Assembly (NCBI GenBank): GCA_013823135.1
Contig: PNLP01000012.1
Coordinates: forward strand, 89,414-153,413
Reading direction: 5' to 3'
From: Planctomycetaceae bacterium
Lineage (GTDB): Bacteria; Planctomycetota; Planctomycetia; Gemmatales; Gemmataceae
DNA length: 64,000 nucleotides
Position 1 is the first letter of the stretch. Each line of letters starts with the position of its first letter. The notes under the pieces were generated by a model. The model was not told where the DNA came from and searched no databases. It saw only the letters and a program-made list of their open reading frames with translations. Positions 32,049 to 41,449 of this stretch are shown piece by piece. Made by a program: the position numbers and the translations under genes.

Positions 32049-33497
32049 TCAGAGTCTTCCGGTAACGGGTTCAACTGCAAACGTGAAGCCATCGGCGGAG
32101 ACGACGGAGGGGAGTGGCAACGCGGCGCGGTCGTGGCACGGGCGGTCGTCGATCCGGAACTGGCCGCTCGGCACGCGAACTCCCAACCCGTCCTTCGAGC
32201 GGTAGATCGACACCGCGGCAGGCAAGTCGGGCATCACGATGTGGGCATTCGGCCCTGGCCCCAGCATCACCTCATTCGCCATCAGCAAAACCCCGTCCAC
32301 GGCGACCGGCAACCGATGACCGCTGGTGAGTTCGAGCCTTGCCGTGCCGCTAACCAAAACTGGGCGGTGGAAGAGGAACTGGCACGTCGCTCCGAGCGTC
32401 ACGCGGTCACCAGCCGCAAGCAGCGAGCGCGTCGAGCTCTTCCCGTTCACGAGCACACCTTTGCCACTCTCGACGACGTAGCCTTCGCCATCGCGTGCGA
32501 GTTCGGCGTGCAAGCGTGACACGTCCGCGAACAGGGGAACATCCACCGGCCCGTCCGCGGTCGCCTGCCCGAAGGTCACGCGATTCGACAGGCAGACGAG
32601 ATACCCACCCACGCCGTCCACCCACAGCAGGAACCGCTTGGGTAACGCTGCCGCTGGAACGGGGGGCGACTGGGATTGCGATGCTGCAGGAGCAGCCACC
32701 GGATAAGGCAGCGTGGGGGAATCTCGTCGGGGGGAAGAATCCCTGCGGTCTACACGGAGTTCGACCCCGTCGCCGTCGTGCTCACCAACATTGTCGTGTG
32801 GGAATGCGGCGAGCCATGCCTTCCCACGAAGAGCCTTCGCCTCACGGTGGTCGGGCGCTGCCGCGAGTACCTCCTCAGCAATACCCAATGCGTCACGCCA
32901 TCGCTTGGCCTCGGCCGCATCGTAAAGCCGCGAGACGGCAGCGCGGAACCGCGTATGCCTCAGTTCGACTTCGGCACGAAACGCGGCGAACCCGGTCGGC
33001 GGGCACGGGAGCCTGGGTTCGATTTTGTCGAGCAGTGCGGCGGCCCGAAGAAACTCTCCGCGGTCGGCAAGCTCGGCTGCCATGCCCCAGTCCTGCGCTA
33101 CTGCTTCGAGTTGTGCAAGGTCCGGGTGGCGCACGCCACGATCACGCAGTCGCCCAACGACGGCAACAGTTCGGAGCGGGTCGCCTGCCTCAAGTGCCGA
33201 GTGTGCCTGAACAAGCCCGAGACGGGTCAAGGATTGCCTGAGATTTGCAACCGCGGCTTCACCCGTGTTCAGCGACTCAGCCGCGATCAAGTCACGCCAC
33301 GCGGCGTCGTGGTGGTGGAGGTCGAGCGACTTCGCCGCACGGGCCAGATACGCCGCAACAACAGAACGTGCGAGCCGCGAGGCTTTGCGGTGGCCCATCG
33401 CAACAAGTGGTTCGATGAGTCGATGCGCGTCCTCAGGGCGGTTGTTGTTCACCGCCTCCTGAGCTTGACGCAACGTAACCCACGGGGAATCAGACAT
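32049..33497 (-). CDS. FHA domain protein with N-terminal helical repeats
   Basis: 482 residues. The N-terminal half (about 1-230) is alpha-helical TPR-like (AVNNNRPEDAHRLIEPLVAM, ALEAGDPLRTVAVVGRLRDR, DRGEFLRAAALLDKIEP). A charged, Ser/Pro-rich linker (about 235-285) leads to an FHA domain (about 288-375): RVTFGQATADGPVDVPLFAD then VSRLHAELARDGEGYVVESG and KGVLVNGK, which holds the phosphothreonine-binding Arg/Ser-x-x-H pattern. The C-terminal 100 residues repeat a similar fold more weakly (NEVMLGPGPNAHIVMPDL). FHA proteins bind phosphothreonine peptides, usually from Ser/Thr kinases. Confidence 0.88.
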   Translation of the reverse strand: MSDSPWVTLRQAQEAVNNNRPEDAHRLIEPLVAMGHRKASRLARSVVAAYLARAAKSLDLHHHDAAWRDLIAAESLNTGEAAVANLRQSLTRLGLVQAHSALEAGDPLRTVAVVGRLRDRGVRHPDLAQLEAVAQDWGMAAELADRGEFLRAAALLDKIEPRLPCPPTGFAAFRAEVELRHTRFRAAVSRLYDAAEAKRWRDALGIAEEVLAAAPDHREAKALRGKAWLAAFPHDNVGEHDGDGVELRVDRRDSSPRRDSPTLPYPVAAPAASQSQSPPVPAAALPKRFLLWVDGVGGYLVCLSNRVTFGQATADGPVDVPLFADVSRLHAELARDGEGYVVESGKGVLVNGKSSTRSLLAAGDRVTLGATCQFLFHRPVLVSGTARLELTSGHRLPVAVDGVLLMANEVMLGPGPNAHIVMPDLPAAVSIYRSKDGLGVRVPSGQFRIDDRPCHDRAALPLPSVVSADGFTFAVEPVTGRL

Positions 33498-33548
33498 GAG
33501 AATTCACTTGGCTCGGTGGGCTGACAGAACCCCGCCCGCCCGCAACCG

Positions 33549-33929
33549 TCATTCTTCGACCTCGACCTTACCCGAGCGTCGGAAGTCGATCGAAACGGTC
33601 CGCTTGTCGAACTTGAAGTCGATCCAGCGGTCGTCCACCTCGAACCTTTTCATTCGGCCTTCAGGGAGGGTGAAGCACACCAGAACCGGCTTGCCGGTGG
33701 AGGGGTGGATGAACCACACCTGATGTTTGCCGGGGAGTGGTGTGAAGGTGCGCGAGAACTCGGCGAGCGTGAGTGCGACCGGCACTTGCGCCGCGGGCAC
33801 GGGAATCGCCTGCGGGGCAGGTAACGGCATCGGTTGCGGAACGGGCAACTCGATTGGCCGCGCCGCTGGTGGCGGCAACGGCGGCTGACCCGCCACGCTC
33901 AGGCCAAGAACGAGGAACAACGGCATCAT
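33549..33929 (-). CDS. Small secreted proline-rich protein
   Basis: 126 residues. A short signal (MMPLFLVLGLSVAG) is followed by a Pro-rich segment (residues about 15-50, many P-x-P, with PVPQPMPLPAPQAIPVP). The C-terminal 75 residues are a compact domain (LTLAEFSRTFTPLPGKHQVW, PSTGKPVLVCFTLPEGRMKR, DFRRSGKVEVEE). AGGAG lies 8 bases before the ATG. The C-terminal domain is similar to small planctomycete exported proteins of unknown function. The Pro-rich part probably spaces it from a surface. Confidence 0.75.
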   Translation of the reverse strand: MMPLFLVLGLSVAGQPPLPPPAARPIELPVPQPMPLPAPQAIPVPAAQVPVALTLAEFSRTFTPLPGKHQVWFIHPSTGKPVLVCFTLPEGRMKRFEVDDRWIDFKFDKRTVSIDFRRSGKVEVEE

Positions 33930-33991
33930 GGCGGCATCTCCTGAAGGTTGTCGGTGATGATCGCCAGCCCTGGCATCGAACGCGAACGGGG

Positions 33992-34735
33992 TTATTCCTC
34001 ACCCATCTCGGCTGTCAAAATGGCTTCGGTGTAGACGTTCTGCACGTCGTCATGATCGTCGAGCGCGTCAATGAAGCGGAGCAACTTCTTCCCCGATTCG
34101 ACGTCGATCTCTTTCTGGGCCTTGGCAAGATACTTTACTTCGGCCTCGGTCGGCTCGATGTTCGCCTTCTTCAGGGCGTCCATCACCGCGGTGAAGTTCG
34201 ACGGCTCGCACTTGATCTCGAAGACATCCCCTTCGCGGGTCAGATCCTCCGCGCCTGCGTCGAGAGCCAGGGTCAACAGCGCGTCTTCGTCGGGGTACTT
34301 CGTGGCGTCGATGGCGAAGAAGCCTTTACGTTCGAACATGTACGCGACGCAGCCGGGCTTGCCCGGTTCCGTGCCGGCTTTCTGGAAGATCTGCCGAATT
34401 TCGCCGTTGGTACGGTTGCGATTGTCGGTCATCACTTCGACCAACACGGCGCAGCTGCCAGGACCGTAGCCCTCGTACATCACTTCATCGAAGTTGACGC
34501 CGTCGAGTTCGCCGGTGCCACGCTTGATCGCCCGCTCGATGTTTTCCTTCGGCATCGAAACCGAACGGGCCTTGTCGATGGCGTAGCGGAGTTTGAGGTT
34601 CGTGTCAGGATCGCCGCCGCCAGCGCGTGCCGCGATGATGATGTACCGACTCAACTTGCTGAAGACTTTACCGCGTTTGGCATCAACGATGGCCTTGTGC
34701 CGGGCCATGTTCTTGTAGTGACTGTGACCTGCCAT
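33992..34735 (-). CDS. yebC: YebC/PmpR family translation factor or regulator
   Basis: 247 residues, usual family length. Signature blocks are MAGHSHYKNMARHKAIVDAK, RGKVFSKLSRYIIIAARAGG, YAIDKARSVSMPKENIERAI, YEGYGPGSCAVLVEVMTDNR and NRTNGEIRQIFQKAGTEPG. Long described as a transcriptional regulator, the family has more recently been linked to translation of proline-rich stretches. It is on the same strand as pnp and rpsO; a palindrome lies between pnp and yebC. Confidence 0.96.
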   Translation of the reverse strand: MAGHSHYKNMARHKAIVDAKRGKVFSKLSRYIIIAARAGGGDPDTNLKLRYAIDKARSVSMPKENIERAIKRGTGELDGVNFDEVMYEGYGPGSCAVLVEVMTDNRNRTNGEIRQIFQKAGTEPGKPGCVAYMFERKGFFAIDATKYPDEDALLTLALDAGAEDLTREGDVFEIKCEPSNFTAVMDALKKANIEPTEAEVKYLAKAQKEIDVESGKKLLRFIDALDDHDDVQNVYTEAILTAEMGEE

Positions 34736-34787
34736 TTCCTGAACCTCAACTCGAAGATCTCTATTCGATCAGTATAGCGGATGGGAT

Positions 34788-34853
34788 CGTTTAGCGGTGG
34801 CCCCACCGGGACCACCGACACGCAAGCAGCCCCGTCGGGGCTGCCGCTAAACG
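34788..34853 (-). repeat. Palindrome between pnp and yebC
   Basis: Outer arms CGTTTAGCGG (34788-34797) and CCGCTAAACG (34844-34853) pair perfectly, with GC-rich inner hairpins. It begins 31 bases after the pnp stop. A rho-independent terminator is possible, but no T run follows on the minus strand. Confidence 0.5.
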
Positions 34854-34884
34854 GTTTGAGATGAATCAACTACTCAAAAGACAA

Positions 34885-37137
34885 TCAATCCCGGCGTGGG
34901 CCGCGACCGCCGCCACCGCCGCCACGGTGACCGCCCCGGCCACCACCACGGTCGCCGCGATCGCCACCTCGGTCACCGCCACGATCGCCTCGGTCTTCAC
35001 GGGGTGGGCGTGGTGGTTGTTCGCCACCCTCTGCACCGCCCTCGACCGGTGGGAGCATCGCCTTGCGTGACAGCTTCACGCGGCCCTGGTCGTCGATCGC
35101 GATGACCTTGACCTTCACTTGATCGCCGACTTGCACCACGTCGGATGGGTGACCGACGTAGCCGTTGTCGAGTTCCGAGATGTGGCAGAGCCCATCGCGA
35201 CCCGGTGCGATCTCGACAAACGCACCGAATTCCTTGAGGGTGATGACCTTGCCGTCGTAGATCGCCCCGACCTTGATCTCGGCGCACAGCGCCTCGACCC
35301 GTCGCTTGGCTTCCTCGACCCCCTCGGCATCCAGGCCCGCGATCGACACGGTGCCGTCGTCCTCGACTTCGATCTTCGCGCCGGTTTCTTCCTGCATGGC
35401 GCGGATGTTCTTGCCGCCCGGCCCGATGAGCAACCCGATCTTTTCGGGGCTGATCTTCGTGGTCAGCATTCGCGGTGCGAACCCGCTGATCTCCTTGCGA
35501 GGAGCTGGCAGCGAGGCGAGCATCGTCTTGAGAATCTGGAGGCGGCCTTCGCGGGCCTGTTCCAGTGCGCCGCGGATGATCGCCTCGGAGACGCCATCGA
35601 GCTTGATGTCGAGCTGGATGCCCGTCACGCCCTTCTGGGTGCCGGCCACCTTGAAGTCCATGTCGCCGTAATGGTCCTCGTCGCCCTGGATGTCCGTGAT
35701 GAGGGTGTACTTGTCGCCCTCGGAAACCAGCCCGACTGAGATACCCGCGACCGGTCGCTTGATCGGCACGCCCGCGTCCATCAGCGACAGTGTTCCGCCG
35801 CAAACCGACGCCATGCTCGACGAGCCGTTCGACTCCAGAATCTCGGACACGAGGCGAATCGTGTACGGGAACCGGGTTGCGGGCGGAATAACCGCCTTCA
35901 GCGATCGCTCGGCCAGCATACCGTGCCCGATTTCGCGACGACCCGGAGCCCGGATCGGCTTGCACTCACCCACCGAGTACGGCGGGAAGTTGTAATCGAG
36001 CATGAACTTCTTCGAGAACTCGTCGCCGAGGCCGTCCACCTTCTGCTCGTCGGCGATGGTGCCCAGAGTGGTGACCACGAGAGCCTGCGTTTCCCCGCGT
36101 TGGAACACAGCTGTGCCGTGTGTCCGTGGGAGTACGCCCACTTCACACCAGATGTTCCGCAGATCCTTCGGCCCGCGACCGTCGATACGGCTGCCGGTCA
36201 TGGTGATCTCGCGGAAAACTCGCTCGCGCAGAGCACCAATTGCCGCACTCACCTGGCCTGCGGTGTAATTCGAGTCGGTCGATCCTTCGGGGATGTATTG
36301 CCCCTTGATCTTGTCCTTGAAAGCATCGAGAGCCGTGTTGCGGGCGTGCTTCCCAACGGTGAGGTACAGCGCCTTGAACTCGGCCCCGTACTTCGCGTAC
36401 AGTTCCGCGGCCAGTGGGTCTGCGGGCTTGACGGGAGGCAACACCTTTGGCCCGAGGCCAGCCTCGGTGCGGAGGCGTTCGATCGCGTCGATGGCAATGG
36501 CGCACTGCTTGTGAGCTTCGGCGATTGCATCGCCGGCTTCCTGCTCGGGGAGCTCGCGTGCGAACCCCTCGATCATGCACACAGCGTCGCGGGTGCTGGC
36601 AACGATCAGGTCGAGTTCGCTCTCTTCCATCTGCGTGGCCGTCGGCATCACGACAAGTTGCCCGTTCACCCGGCCGAGGCGAACGGCACCGAACGGCTTC
36701 AGGAACGGGATGTCGGAGATGTGCAGTGCGGCACTGGCCCCGATCATGGCGAGCATGTCGGGGTCGTTCTCCCTGTCCGAAGAGATGACTGTCGCGTGGA
36801 TCTGGACTTCGTTGAAGTAATCGACCGGGAAGAGCGGGCGAGCCGGGCGGTCGATCATGCGGGACGTGAGCGTTTCCTTCGTGCTCGGTCGCGTCTCACG
36901 CTTGATGAACCCACCGGGGAACTTGCCTGCGGCATAGGTTCGCTCACGGTATTCGACCTGGAGTGGGAAGAAGTCCCGACCGGGGATGACGTTCCCGGCG
37001 ACGGCAGCAACGAGGACAACGGTGTCGCCGTATTGAACGACAACGGCCCCGTGTGCCTGCTTGGCAAGTTTGCCGGTTTCGAGGATGAGTGTACCGTTAC
37101 CGAACGGAGCTTCGACGCGGGCTGGATTGACCGCCAC
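34885..37137 (-). CDS. pnp: Polyribonucleotide nucleotidyltransferase
   Basis: 750 residues. Two RNase PH-like domains (about 10-145 and 315-545) are joined by a helical linker; LMDAGVPIKRPVAGISVGLV and QGDEDHYGDMDFKVAGTQKG mark the active second copy. A KH domain (LIGPGGKNIRAMQEETGAKI) and an S1 domain (DGKVITLKEFGAFVEIAPGR) follow. The last 45 residues are an Arg-Gly-rich tail (GGDRGGDRGDRGGGRGGHRG), longer than in E. coli PNPase. The enzyme degrades RNA phosphorolytically. Its partner gene rpsO lies 212 bases upstream, the classical arrangement. Confidence 0.97.
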   Translation of the reverse strand: MAVNPARVEAPFGNGTLILETGKLAKQAHGAVVVQYGDTVVLVAAVAGNVIPGRDFFPLQVEYRERTYAAGKFPGGFIKRETRPSTKETLTSRMIDRPARPLFPVDYFNEVQIHATVISSDRENDPDMLAMIGASAALHISDIPFLKPFGAVRLGRVNGQLVVMPTATQMEESELDLIVASTRDAVCMIEGFARELPEQEAGDAIAEAHKQCAIAIDAIERLRTEAGLGPKVLPPVKPADPLAAELYAKYGAEFKALYLTVGKHARNTALDAFKDKIKGQYIPEGSTDSNYTAGQVSAAIGALRERVFREITMTGSRIDGRGPKDLRNIWCEVGVLPRTHGTAVFQRGETQALVVTTLGTIADEQKVDGLGDEFSKKFMLDYNFPPYSVGECKPIRAPGRREIGHGMLAERSLKAVIPPATRFPYTIRLVSEILESNGSSSMASVCGGTLSLMDAGVPIKRPVAGISVGLVSEGDKYTLITDIQGDEDHYGDMDFKVAGTQKGVTGIQLDIKLDGVSEAIIRGALEQAREGRLQILKTMLASLPAPRKEISGFAPRMLTTKISPEKIGLLIGPGGKNIRAMQEETGAKIEVEDDGTVSIAGLDAEGVEEAKRRVEALCAEIKVGAIYDGKVITLKEFGAFVEIAPGRDGLCHISELDNGYVGHPSDVVQVGDQVKVKVIAIDDQGRVKLSRKAMLPPVEGGAEGGEQPPRPPREDRGDRGGDRGGDRGDRGGGRGGHRGGGGGGRGPRRD

Positions 37138-37349
37138 GGATGTGACCCTTTCTGGTTATGTCGGCAAGAGACGGGCGAACCGCGGAGTTGGTCGGGCGAG
37201 CGGCGACGGTGAGGTCGCTGGTAAATATGAGAAACCGGCGACCTTACGGTCGCTGCTCGCACAAGACGTATGCGGCACCCGAGAACCATCTCGGATACCG
37301 CGGCGGGGGAAGATGACGGAGCAGAACACAGACGCACAACCCGGTGAAA

Positions 37350-37616
37350 TTACTTCCGCAATCCGAGCTTACCGATCACCGCCAGGTAACGTTCCCGGTC
37401 GGTCTCCCGGAGGTACTTCAACAGGTCCGATCGCGAGCTGACAAGTTTCAGCAACCCACGCCGACTGGAGAAGTCCTTCTTGTGAGTTCGCATGTGCTCA
37501 GTCAACTCGTTGATACGAGCCGTGCACAATGCGATCTGCACCTCGGGCGAGCCGCTATCGGCGTCGTCCCGACGGAACTTGGTAATCAACTCGGCCTTCC
37601 GCTCCTTCGTAATCAT
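37350..37616 (-). CDS. rpsO: 30S ribosomal protein S15
   Basis: 88 residues, the exact family length. It reads like a textbook S15: [87 protein letters not shown]. It binds 16S rRNA early in 30S assembly. The 212-base gap to pnp may hold regulatory RNA, as rpsO-pnp transcripts in other bacteria do. Confidence 0.98.
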   Translation of the reverse strand: MITKERKAELITKFRRDDADSGSPEVQIALCTARINELTEHMRTHKKDFSSRRGLLKLVSSRSDLLKYLRETDRERYLAVIGKLGLRK

Positions 37617-37754
37617 CTTCCCGTCTCCGCTGATCCGCTATTCGCCGCGTCGCACTCCTGCCATCAGTTACGAAACGACGTCAGTTTCACGCACAGTTTA
37701 GTGATCTACGCAATCTAGCAGCCTCCGACCAGACGACAAGAGGAGAAAAAACCA

Positions 37755-37825
37755 TGAAGCCGTCTCCGTTGAACACGGGAGAAGTCCATGTGAACTGCCC
37801 CACAACCAAAGCACAAACGGCTTCA
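37755..37825 (-). terminator. Possible terminator after hypB
   Basis: 9-base arms (37817-37825 and 37755-37763) separated by 53 bases; on the minus strand the second arm is followed by ATGG and then six T. The long loop makes this weak, but it would end the hyp transcript at the right place, with its first arm overlapping the last codon of hypB. Confidence 0.35.
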
Positions 37826-38638
37826 ATTCTTCTGCGTGCGAAGCCACGCGTACCAGTCTTGCAAGCCGTCTCCTCGCGTCGCCGATATCAGGATTGTGTG
37901 CAACCGCGGGTTAACCTGCCGGGCGTATGCGAGACAACGCTCGACATCGAATTTCACGTAGGGCAACAGGTCGATTTTGTTGAGCAACATCAACTCGCTG
38001 GCCCGAAACATGTGGGGATACTTGATTGGTTTATCTTCGCCCTCCGTGACGGAAACAACGACGACCTTGGCCCGTTCGCCGAGGTCGAACAATGCCGGGC
38101 AGACGAGGTTGCCGACATTCTCGATCAGCACGACGGAACCCGACGCAGGATCGAGTTGTTTCAAGCCGCGGCTCACCATCGCGGCATCGAGATGGCAGCC
38201 CGTTCCGGTGTTGATCTGAACCACTTTGCAGCCCGTGGCCCGAATTCGCTCGGCATCATTCGCCGTTTCTTGATCCCCTTCAATGACGCTCAGGGATAGT
38301 TCGCTACCGAGGTCGCGGATGGTGCGTTCCAGCAGCGTGGTTTTCCCCGAACCCGGCGAGCTCACGAGGTTCAAGGCCAGGATATTGCGACCGTCGAACC
38401 AGCCGCGATTTCGTTCCGCGAGGACGTTGTTCTTTGTCAGGAGCTCTTCGTGAAGTTGGAGCGTTGAGTGCCCGTGTGTATGGCCATGGGTATGCATGTG
38501 GGCGTGGGCGTGGTCATGAACGTGCCCGCTGCCATTGATCGGATGGTCGTGGTCGTCGTGCATGAGAAAGCGTTCCCCCGTCTGCAGGTTCGTGATGACC
38601 GCGCCGCCTTCCTCTGAGCATCCGCAGGTCGCGCACAT
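37823..38638 (-). CDS. hypB: Hydrogenase nickel incorporation GTPase HypB
   Basis: 271 residues. The N-terminus has the CATCGC high-affinity nickel site (residues 2-7), then a His-rich stretch (HDHAHAHMHTHGHTHGHS, about residues 41-58) used for nickel storage. The GTPase part has the P-loop VSSPGSGKTTLLE, EGDQETANDAERI, TGTGCHLDAAMV and the NKIDLLPY specificity loop. It delivers Ni to the large subunit of [NiFe]-hydrogenase with HypA. It directly abuts hypA and is the last gene of the run. Confidence 0.97.
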   Translation of the reverse strand: MCATCGCSEEGGAVITNLQTGERFLMHDDHDHPINGSGHVHDHAHAHMHTHGHTHGHSTLQLHEELLTKNNVLAERNRGWFDGRNILALNLVSSPGSGKTTLLERTIRDLGSELSLSVIEGDQETANDAERIRATGCKVVQINTGTGCHLDAAMVSRGLKQLDPASGSVVLIENVGNLVCPALFDLGERAKVVVVSVTEGEDKPIKYPHMFRASELMLLNKIDLLPYVKFDVERCLAYARQVNPRLHTILISATRGDGLQDWYAWLRTQKN

Positions 38639-38983
38639 TTACGAGGTCTCCTCAAGTTCAATTTCGATCTCGGTTATCCGGAGTTCTTCGCCCGTGAGCC
38701 AGTCGAGATCCGTACATCCGCACGGACACTGACCGAAAGGCTGATCCAGTTGTAACACGCTCCCACACGCAAGGCAGCGAGCCGATCCCAGGGTTTCGAC
38801 GATCGTCAACACGGCCCCTTCGACCAGTGTACCCTTCGTGCAGAGATCGAAACAGAAACGCACGGCATCGGGTAACACGGCCGTCAACTTGCCAATCTCG
38901 ACCACCACGCCGCGAACACGCCGCCCGCCCGCCCGCGACTCCGCGAGTGCAACGATTTCCTGAGTGATCCCGAGTTCGTGCAT
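38639..38983 (-). CDS. hypA: Hydrogenase maturation nickel metallochaperone HypA
   Basis: 114 residues. The essential N-terminal MHELGI (Met1-His2-Glu3, nickel ligands) is present, and a zinc site of two Cys pairs, ARCLACGSVLQ and GQCPCGCTDLDW, with slightly unusual second-pair spacing. It transfers nickel with HypB. It sits between hypE and hypB, 34 bases after hypE. Confidence 0.95.
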   Translation of the reverse strand: MHELGITQEIVALAESRAGGRRVRGVVVEIGKLTAVLPDAVRFCFDLCTKGTLVEGAVLTIVETLGSARCLACGSVLQLDQPFGQCPCGCTDLDWLTGEELRITEIEIELEETS

Positions 38984-39017
38984 GGTCGTTCAGAATCCAA
39001 GTACCTACTGCACTCGA

Positions 39018-40064
39018 TCAACAGATTCGCGGCAACTGCTCGCCCGCAAGCACGGGTACGAGCCGTTCGCCACCAACCAGCGATTGCATCGTCACGAGTC
39101 CCAGCCGCCCTGAGACCACGCTACCGATCAGCGCGGCATTCCGCCCCAGCGGATGCTGACGCGCCACACTAAGGAGTCGGTCGGCATCCTCGCCCGGCAC
39201 GACAGCCAGGAGCTTGCCCTCGTTCGCGACATACATCGGGTCGAGCCCCAGCATCTCACACGCGGCTCGCACCTCGGGACGAATTGGCAAACTTGATTCG
39301 GTGACACGCACTTCGACCCGCGAAGCTACCGCCAGTTCGTTCAAGACACCAGCGACTCCGCCGCGGGTCGGGTCACGCATACAGCGAATCGAGGGACACT
39401 CGGTCATGAGCAACTCTGTCAGCCTGTTGAGCGGAGCCACATCGCTTTCCAGAAGCGTCTCGAACTCGATCCCCTCGCGGACCGAAAGGATGGCGACTCC
39501 GTGATCACCGATCGTGCCCGAAACCAGGATGCGATCGCCCGGCTTCGCGTTGGCAATGGACAACGACCTGCCCTGCGGCACCAACCCGATTCCTGTCGTG
39601 GTGATGAAGACCTGATCGCCTTTGCCACGATCCACGACTTTCGTGTCGCCGGTCACCAACTCGACACCAGCTTCATCACATGCCAATTGCATCGAATCGG
39701 CAATCCGCCGCAAGTCATCGAGTGCGAGCCCTTCTTCCAAAATGAACGCGGCTGATAAAAATCGTGGCACGGCACCGGCAACGGAGAGATCGTTGATCGT
39801 GCCACACACAGCGAGGCGGCCGATGTCGCCACCCGGGAAAAAGATCGGCCGCACCACGAACGCATCGGTGGTGAATGCGAGCCGCGATCCCATGCCAATA
39901 TCGAGGGTGGCGGCGTCTTCGAGAGCGGCAAGCGGGCTTCCACCAAACGCTGGCAGAAACAGCTTCCCAATGAGTTCAGACGTGAGCCGGCCCCCGCTCC
40001 CATGCCCGAGGAGTATGCGGTCGTAGTCGAACCGCGAGATCGGGCATTCGCCGAAGCTACTCAT
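39018..40064 (-). CDS. hypE: Hydrogenase maturation factor HypE
   Basis: 348 residues, PurM-like ATP-dependent dehydratase. Key blocks: [75 protein letters not shown]. The protein ends in the expected PRIC with the C-terminal Cys that carries the thiocarboxamide turned into thiocyanate, the source of the CN ligands. It starts inside the hypD stop (four-base overlap). Confidence 0.97.
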   Translation of the reverse strand: MSSFGECPISRFDYDRILLGHGSGGRLTSELIGKLFLPAFGGSPLAALEDAATLDIGMGSRLAFTTDAFVVRPIFFPGGDIGRLAVCGTINDLSVAGAVPRFLSAAFILEEGLALDDLRRIADSMQLACDEAGVELVTGDTKVVDRGKGDQVFITTTGIGLVPQGRSLSIANAKPGDRILVSGTIGDHGVAILSVREGIEFETLLESDVAPLNRLTELLMTECPSIRCMRDPTRGGVAGVLNELAVASRVEVRVTESSLPIRPEVRAACEMLGLDPMYVANEGKLLAVVPGEDADRLLSVARQHPLGRNAALIGSVVSGRLGLVTMQSLVGGERLVPVLAGEQLPRIC

Positions 40065-41182
40065 GCAGGATCAACCTTTGCCGCGATACCAAGGGGTTCG
40101 AGCTTGCCGTACTGGTGATAAGCAGCACACGCCCCCTCGGAGGAGACCATGGTCGCGCCGAGTGGCGTGTGTGGCGTGCATTGCTTCCCAAAGGCGGGGC
40201 ACTGGTGGGGTTTCTTCAGCCCACGGAGAATGTCGCCACTGATGCACACTGCAGACTCCCGCGTCTCGATGTCTCTCACGGCAAACAGATGTTCCGTATC
40301 GTGATCGCGGTATTCATCTCGCAGGCGGTAGCCACTCCGGGGAATGGTCCCAACTCCTCGCCATTTCCGGTCGCAGACCTCGAACACATCCGCGATCAGT
40401 TGCCGGGATCGTGGATTCCCATCTTCCCGCACCGCGCGTGCGTATCGGTTCTCGACCTCCGCGCGACCCACTTCCAGTTGTTCCACTGCTCCAAGGATGC
40501 TTTCGAGCAGGTCCAGCGGTTCGAACCCGGCAATCACGATCGGCACGCGATACTTTTCGGCGAGTGACTGATACTCGCCACTCCCCATCACCGTGCAGAC
40601 ATGCCCCGGCCCGATGAACGCCTGCACGCGGTTATCAGGCGGTTCGAGGATCGCCGCGATCGCGGGCGGCACCAGTACATGCGAAACGAGCATGCTGAAG
40701 TTGGTGAGCCCACGCTTCTTCGCCATCCAGGCGGCCATGGCGTTCGCCGGTGCTGTTGTCTCGAAGCCGATCGCGAAGAACACGACCATGCGGTGGGGAT
40801 TCGCTCCCGCGAGGTTGACTGCGTCGAGTGGAGAGTAAACCACCCGCACGTCGCAACCCTGCGACTTGAGCCGCAGCAGGTCGCCGTTCGACCCCGGCAC
40901 TCGCAGCATGTCGCCGAACGAACAGAAGATCACTTCGGGCCGGTTGGCGATGGTGTGCGCACGGTCGATGGTTTCCAGCGGCGTCACGCAAACTGGACAA
41001 CCCGGGCCATGGACGAGTTCCACTTCCGGGGGCAGCAACGAATCGAGCCCGTAACGAACGATCGCGTGCGTCTGTCCTCCGCAGACTTCCATGATCGTCC
41101 ACGGCCGGGTGACGATCCGTCCGATGGCGCGAGCGATCCTCGTCGCCGCAGGGCCATCGCGATATTCGTCGAGGAACTTCAT
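40061..41182 (-). CDS. hypD: Hydrogenase maturation protein HypD
   Basis: 373 residues. [20 protein letters not shown] (first Cys motif), [20 protein letters not shown] and [16 protein letters not shown] mark the family, and the C-terminal Cys residues that bind the [4Fe-4S] cluster lie in [20 protein letters not shown] and [20 protein letters not shown]. With HypC it holds the iron while CO and CN ligands are added. Overlaps both neighbours by four bases. Confidence 0.97.
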   Translation of the reverse strand: MKFLDEYRDGPAATRIARAIGRIVTRPWTIMEVCGGQTHAIVRYGLDSLLPPEVELVHGPGCPVCVTPLETIDRAHTIANRPEVIFCSFGDMLRVPGSNGDLLRLKSQGCDVRVVYSPLDAVNLAGANPHRMVVFFAIGFETTAPANAMAAWMAKKRGLTNFSMLVSHVLVPPAIAAILEPPDNRVQAFIGPGHVCTVMGSGEYQSLAEKYRVPIVIAGFEPLDLLESILGAVEQLEVGRAEVENRYARAVREDGNPRSRQLIADVFEVCDRKWRGVGTIPRSGYRLRDEYRDHDTEHLFAVRDIETRESAVCISGDILRGLKKPHQCPAFGKQCTPHTPLGATMVSSEGACAAYHQYGKLEPLGIAAKVDPA

Positions 41183-41433
41183 GGCGAAGGCTTCTCCATC
41201 AGTTCCTCGAGTTGCCCGAGTTCCTCTAACAACGCGAACACCCGCTGAGCCTCCGCTTCATCCAGGCGAGAAAGTGCGAAGCCGACGTGAACGAGTACAT
41301 AATCCCCCAGCACCGCCTCGGGAACGTGCTCGAGGCACACGGCCTTGCGGACGCCTCCAAAGTCGATCTTACCCATGAGCACACCGTGCTCGTGGTAGCG
41401 CTCCACAACCTGTCCCGGTATGCCCAAGCACAT
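41179..41433 (-). CDS. hypC: Hydrogenase assembly chaperone HypC
   Basis: 84 residues. The essential Cys2 lies in [11 protein letters not shown] and the family core in [20 protein letters not shown]. It carries the Fe(CN)2CO unit together with HypD. It overlaps hypD as ATGA and lies 16 bases after hypF. Confidence 0.95.
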   Translation of the reverse strand: MCLGIPGQVVERYHEHGVLMGKIDFGGVRKAVCLEHVPEAVLGDYVLVHVGFALSRLDEAEAQRVFALLEELGQLEELMEKPSP

Positions 41434-41449
41434 TCAACCGCCCTCCCCT

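Noticed and set aside
40115..41248. Plus-strand frames opposite hypD and hypE
   Set aside because: They mirror strongly supported genes and have high Arg/Pro content typical of antisense shadows.
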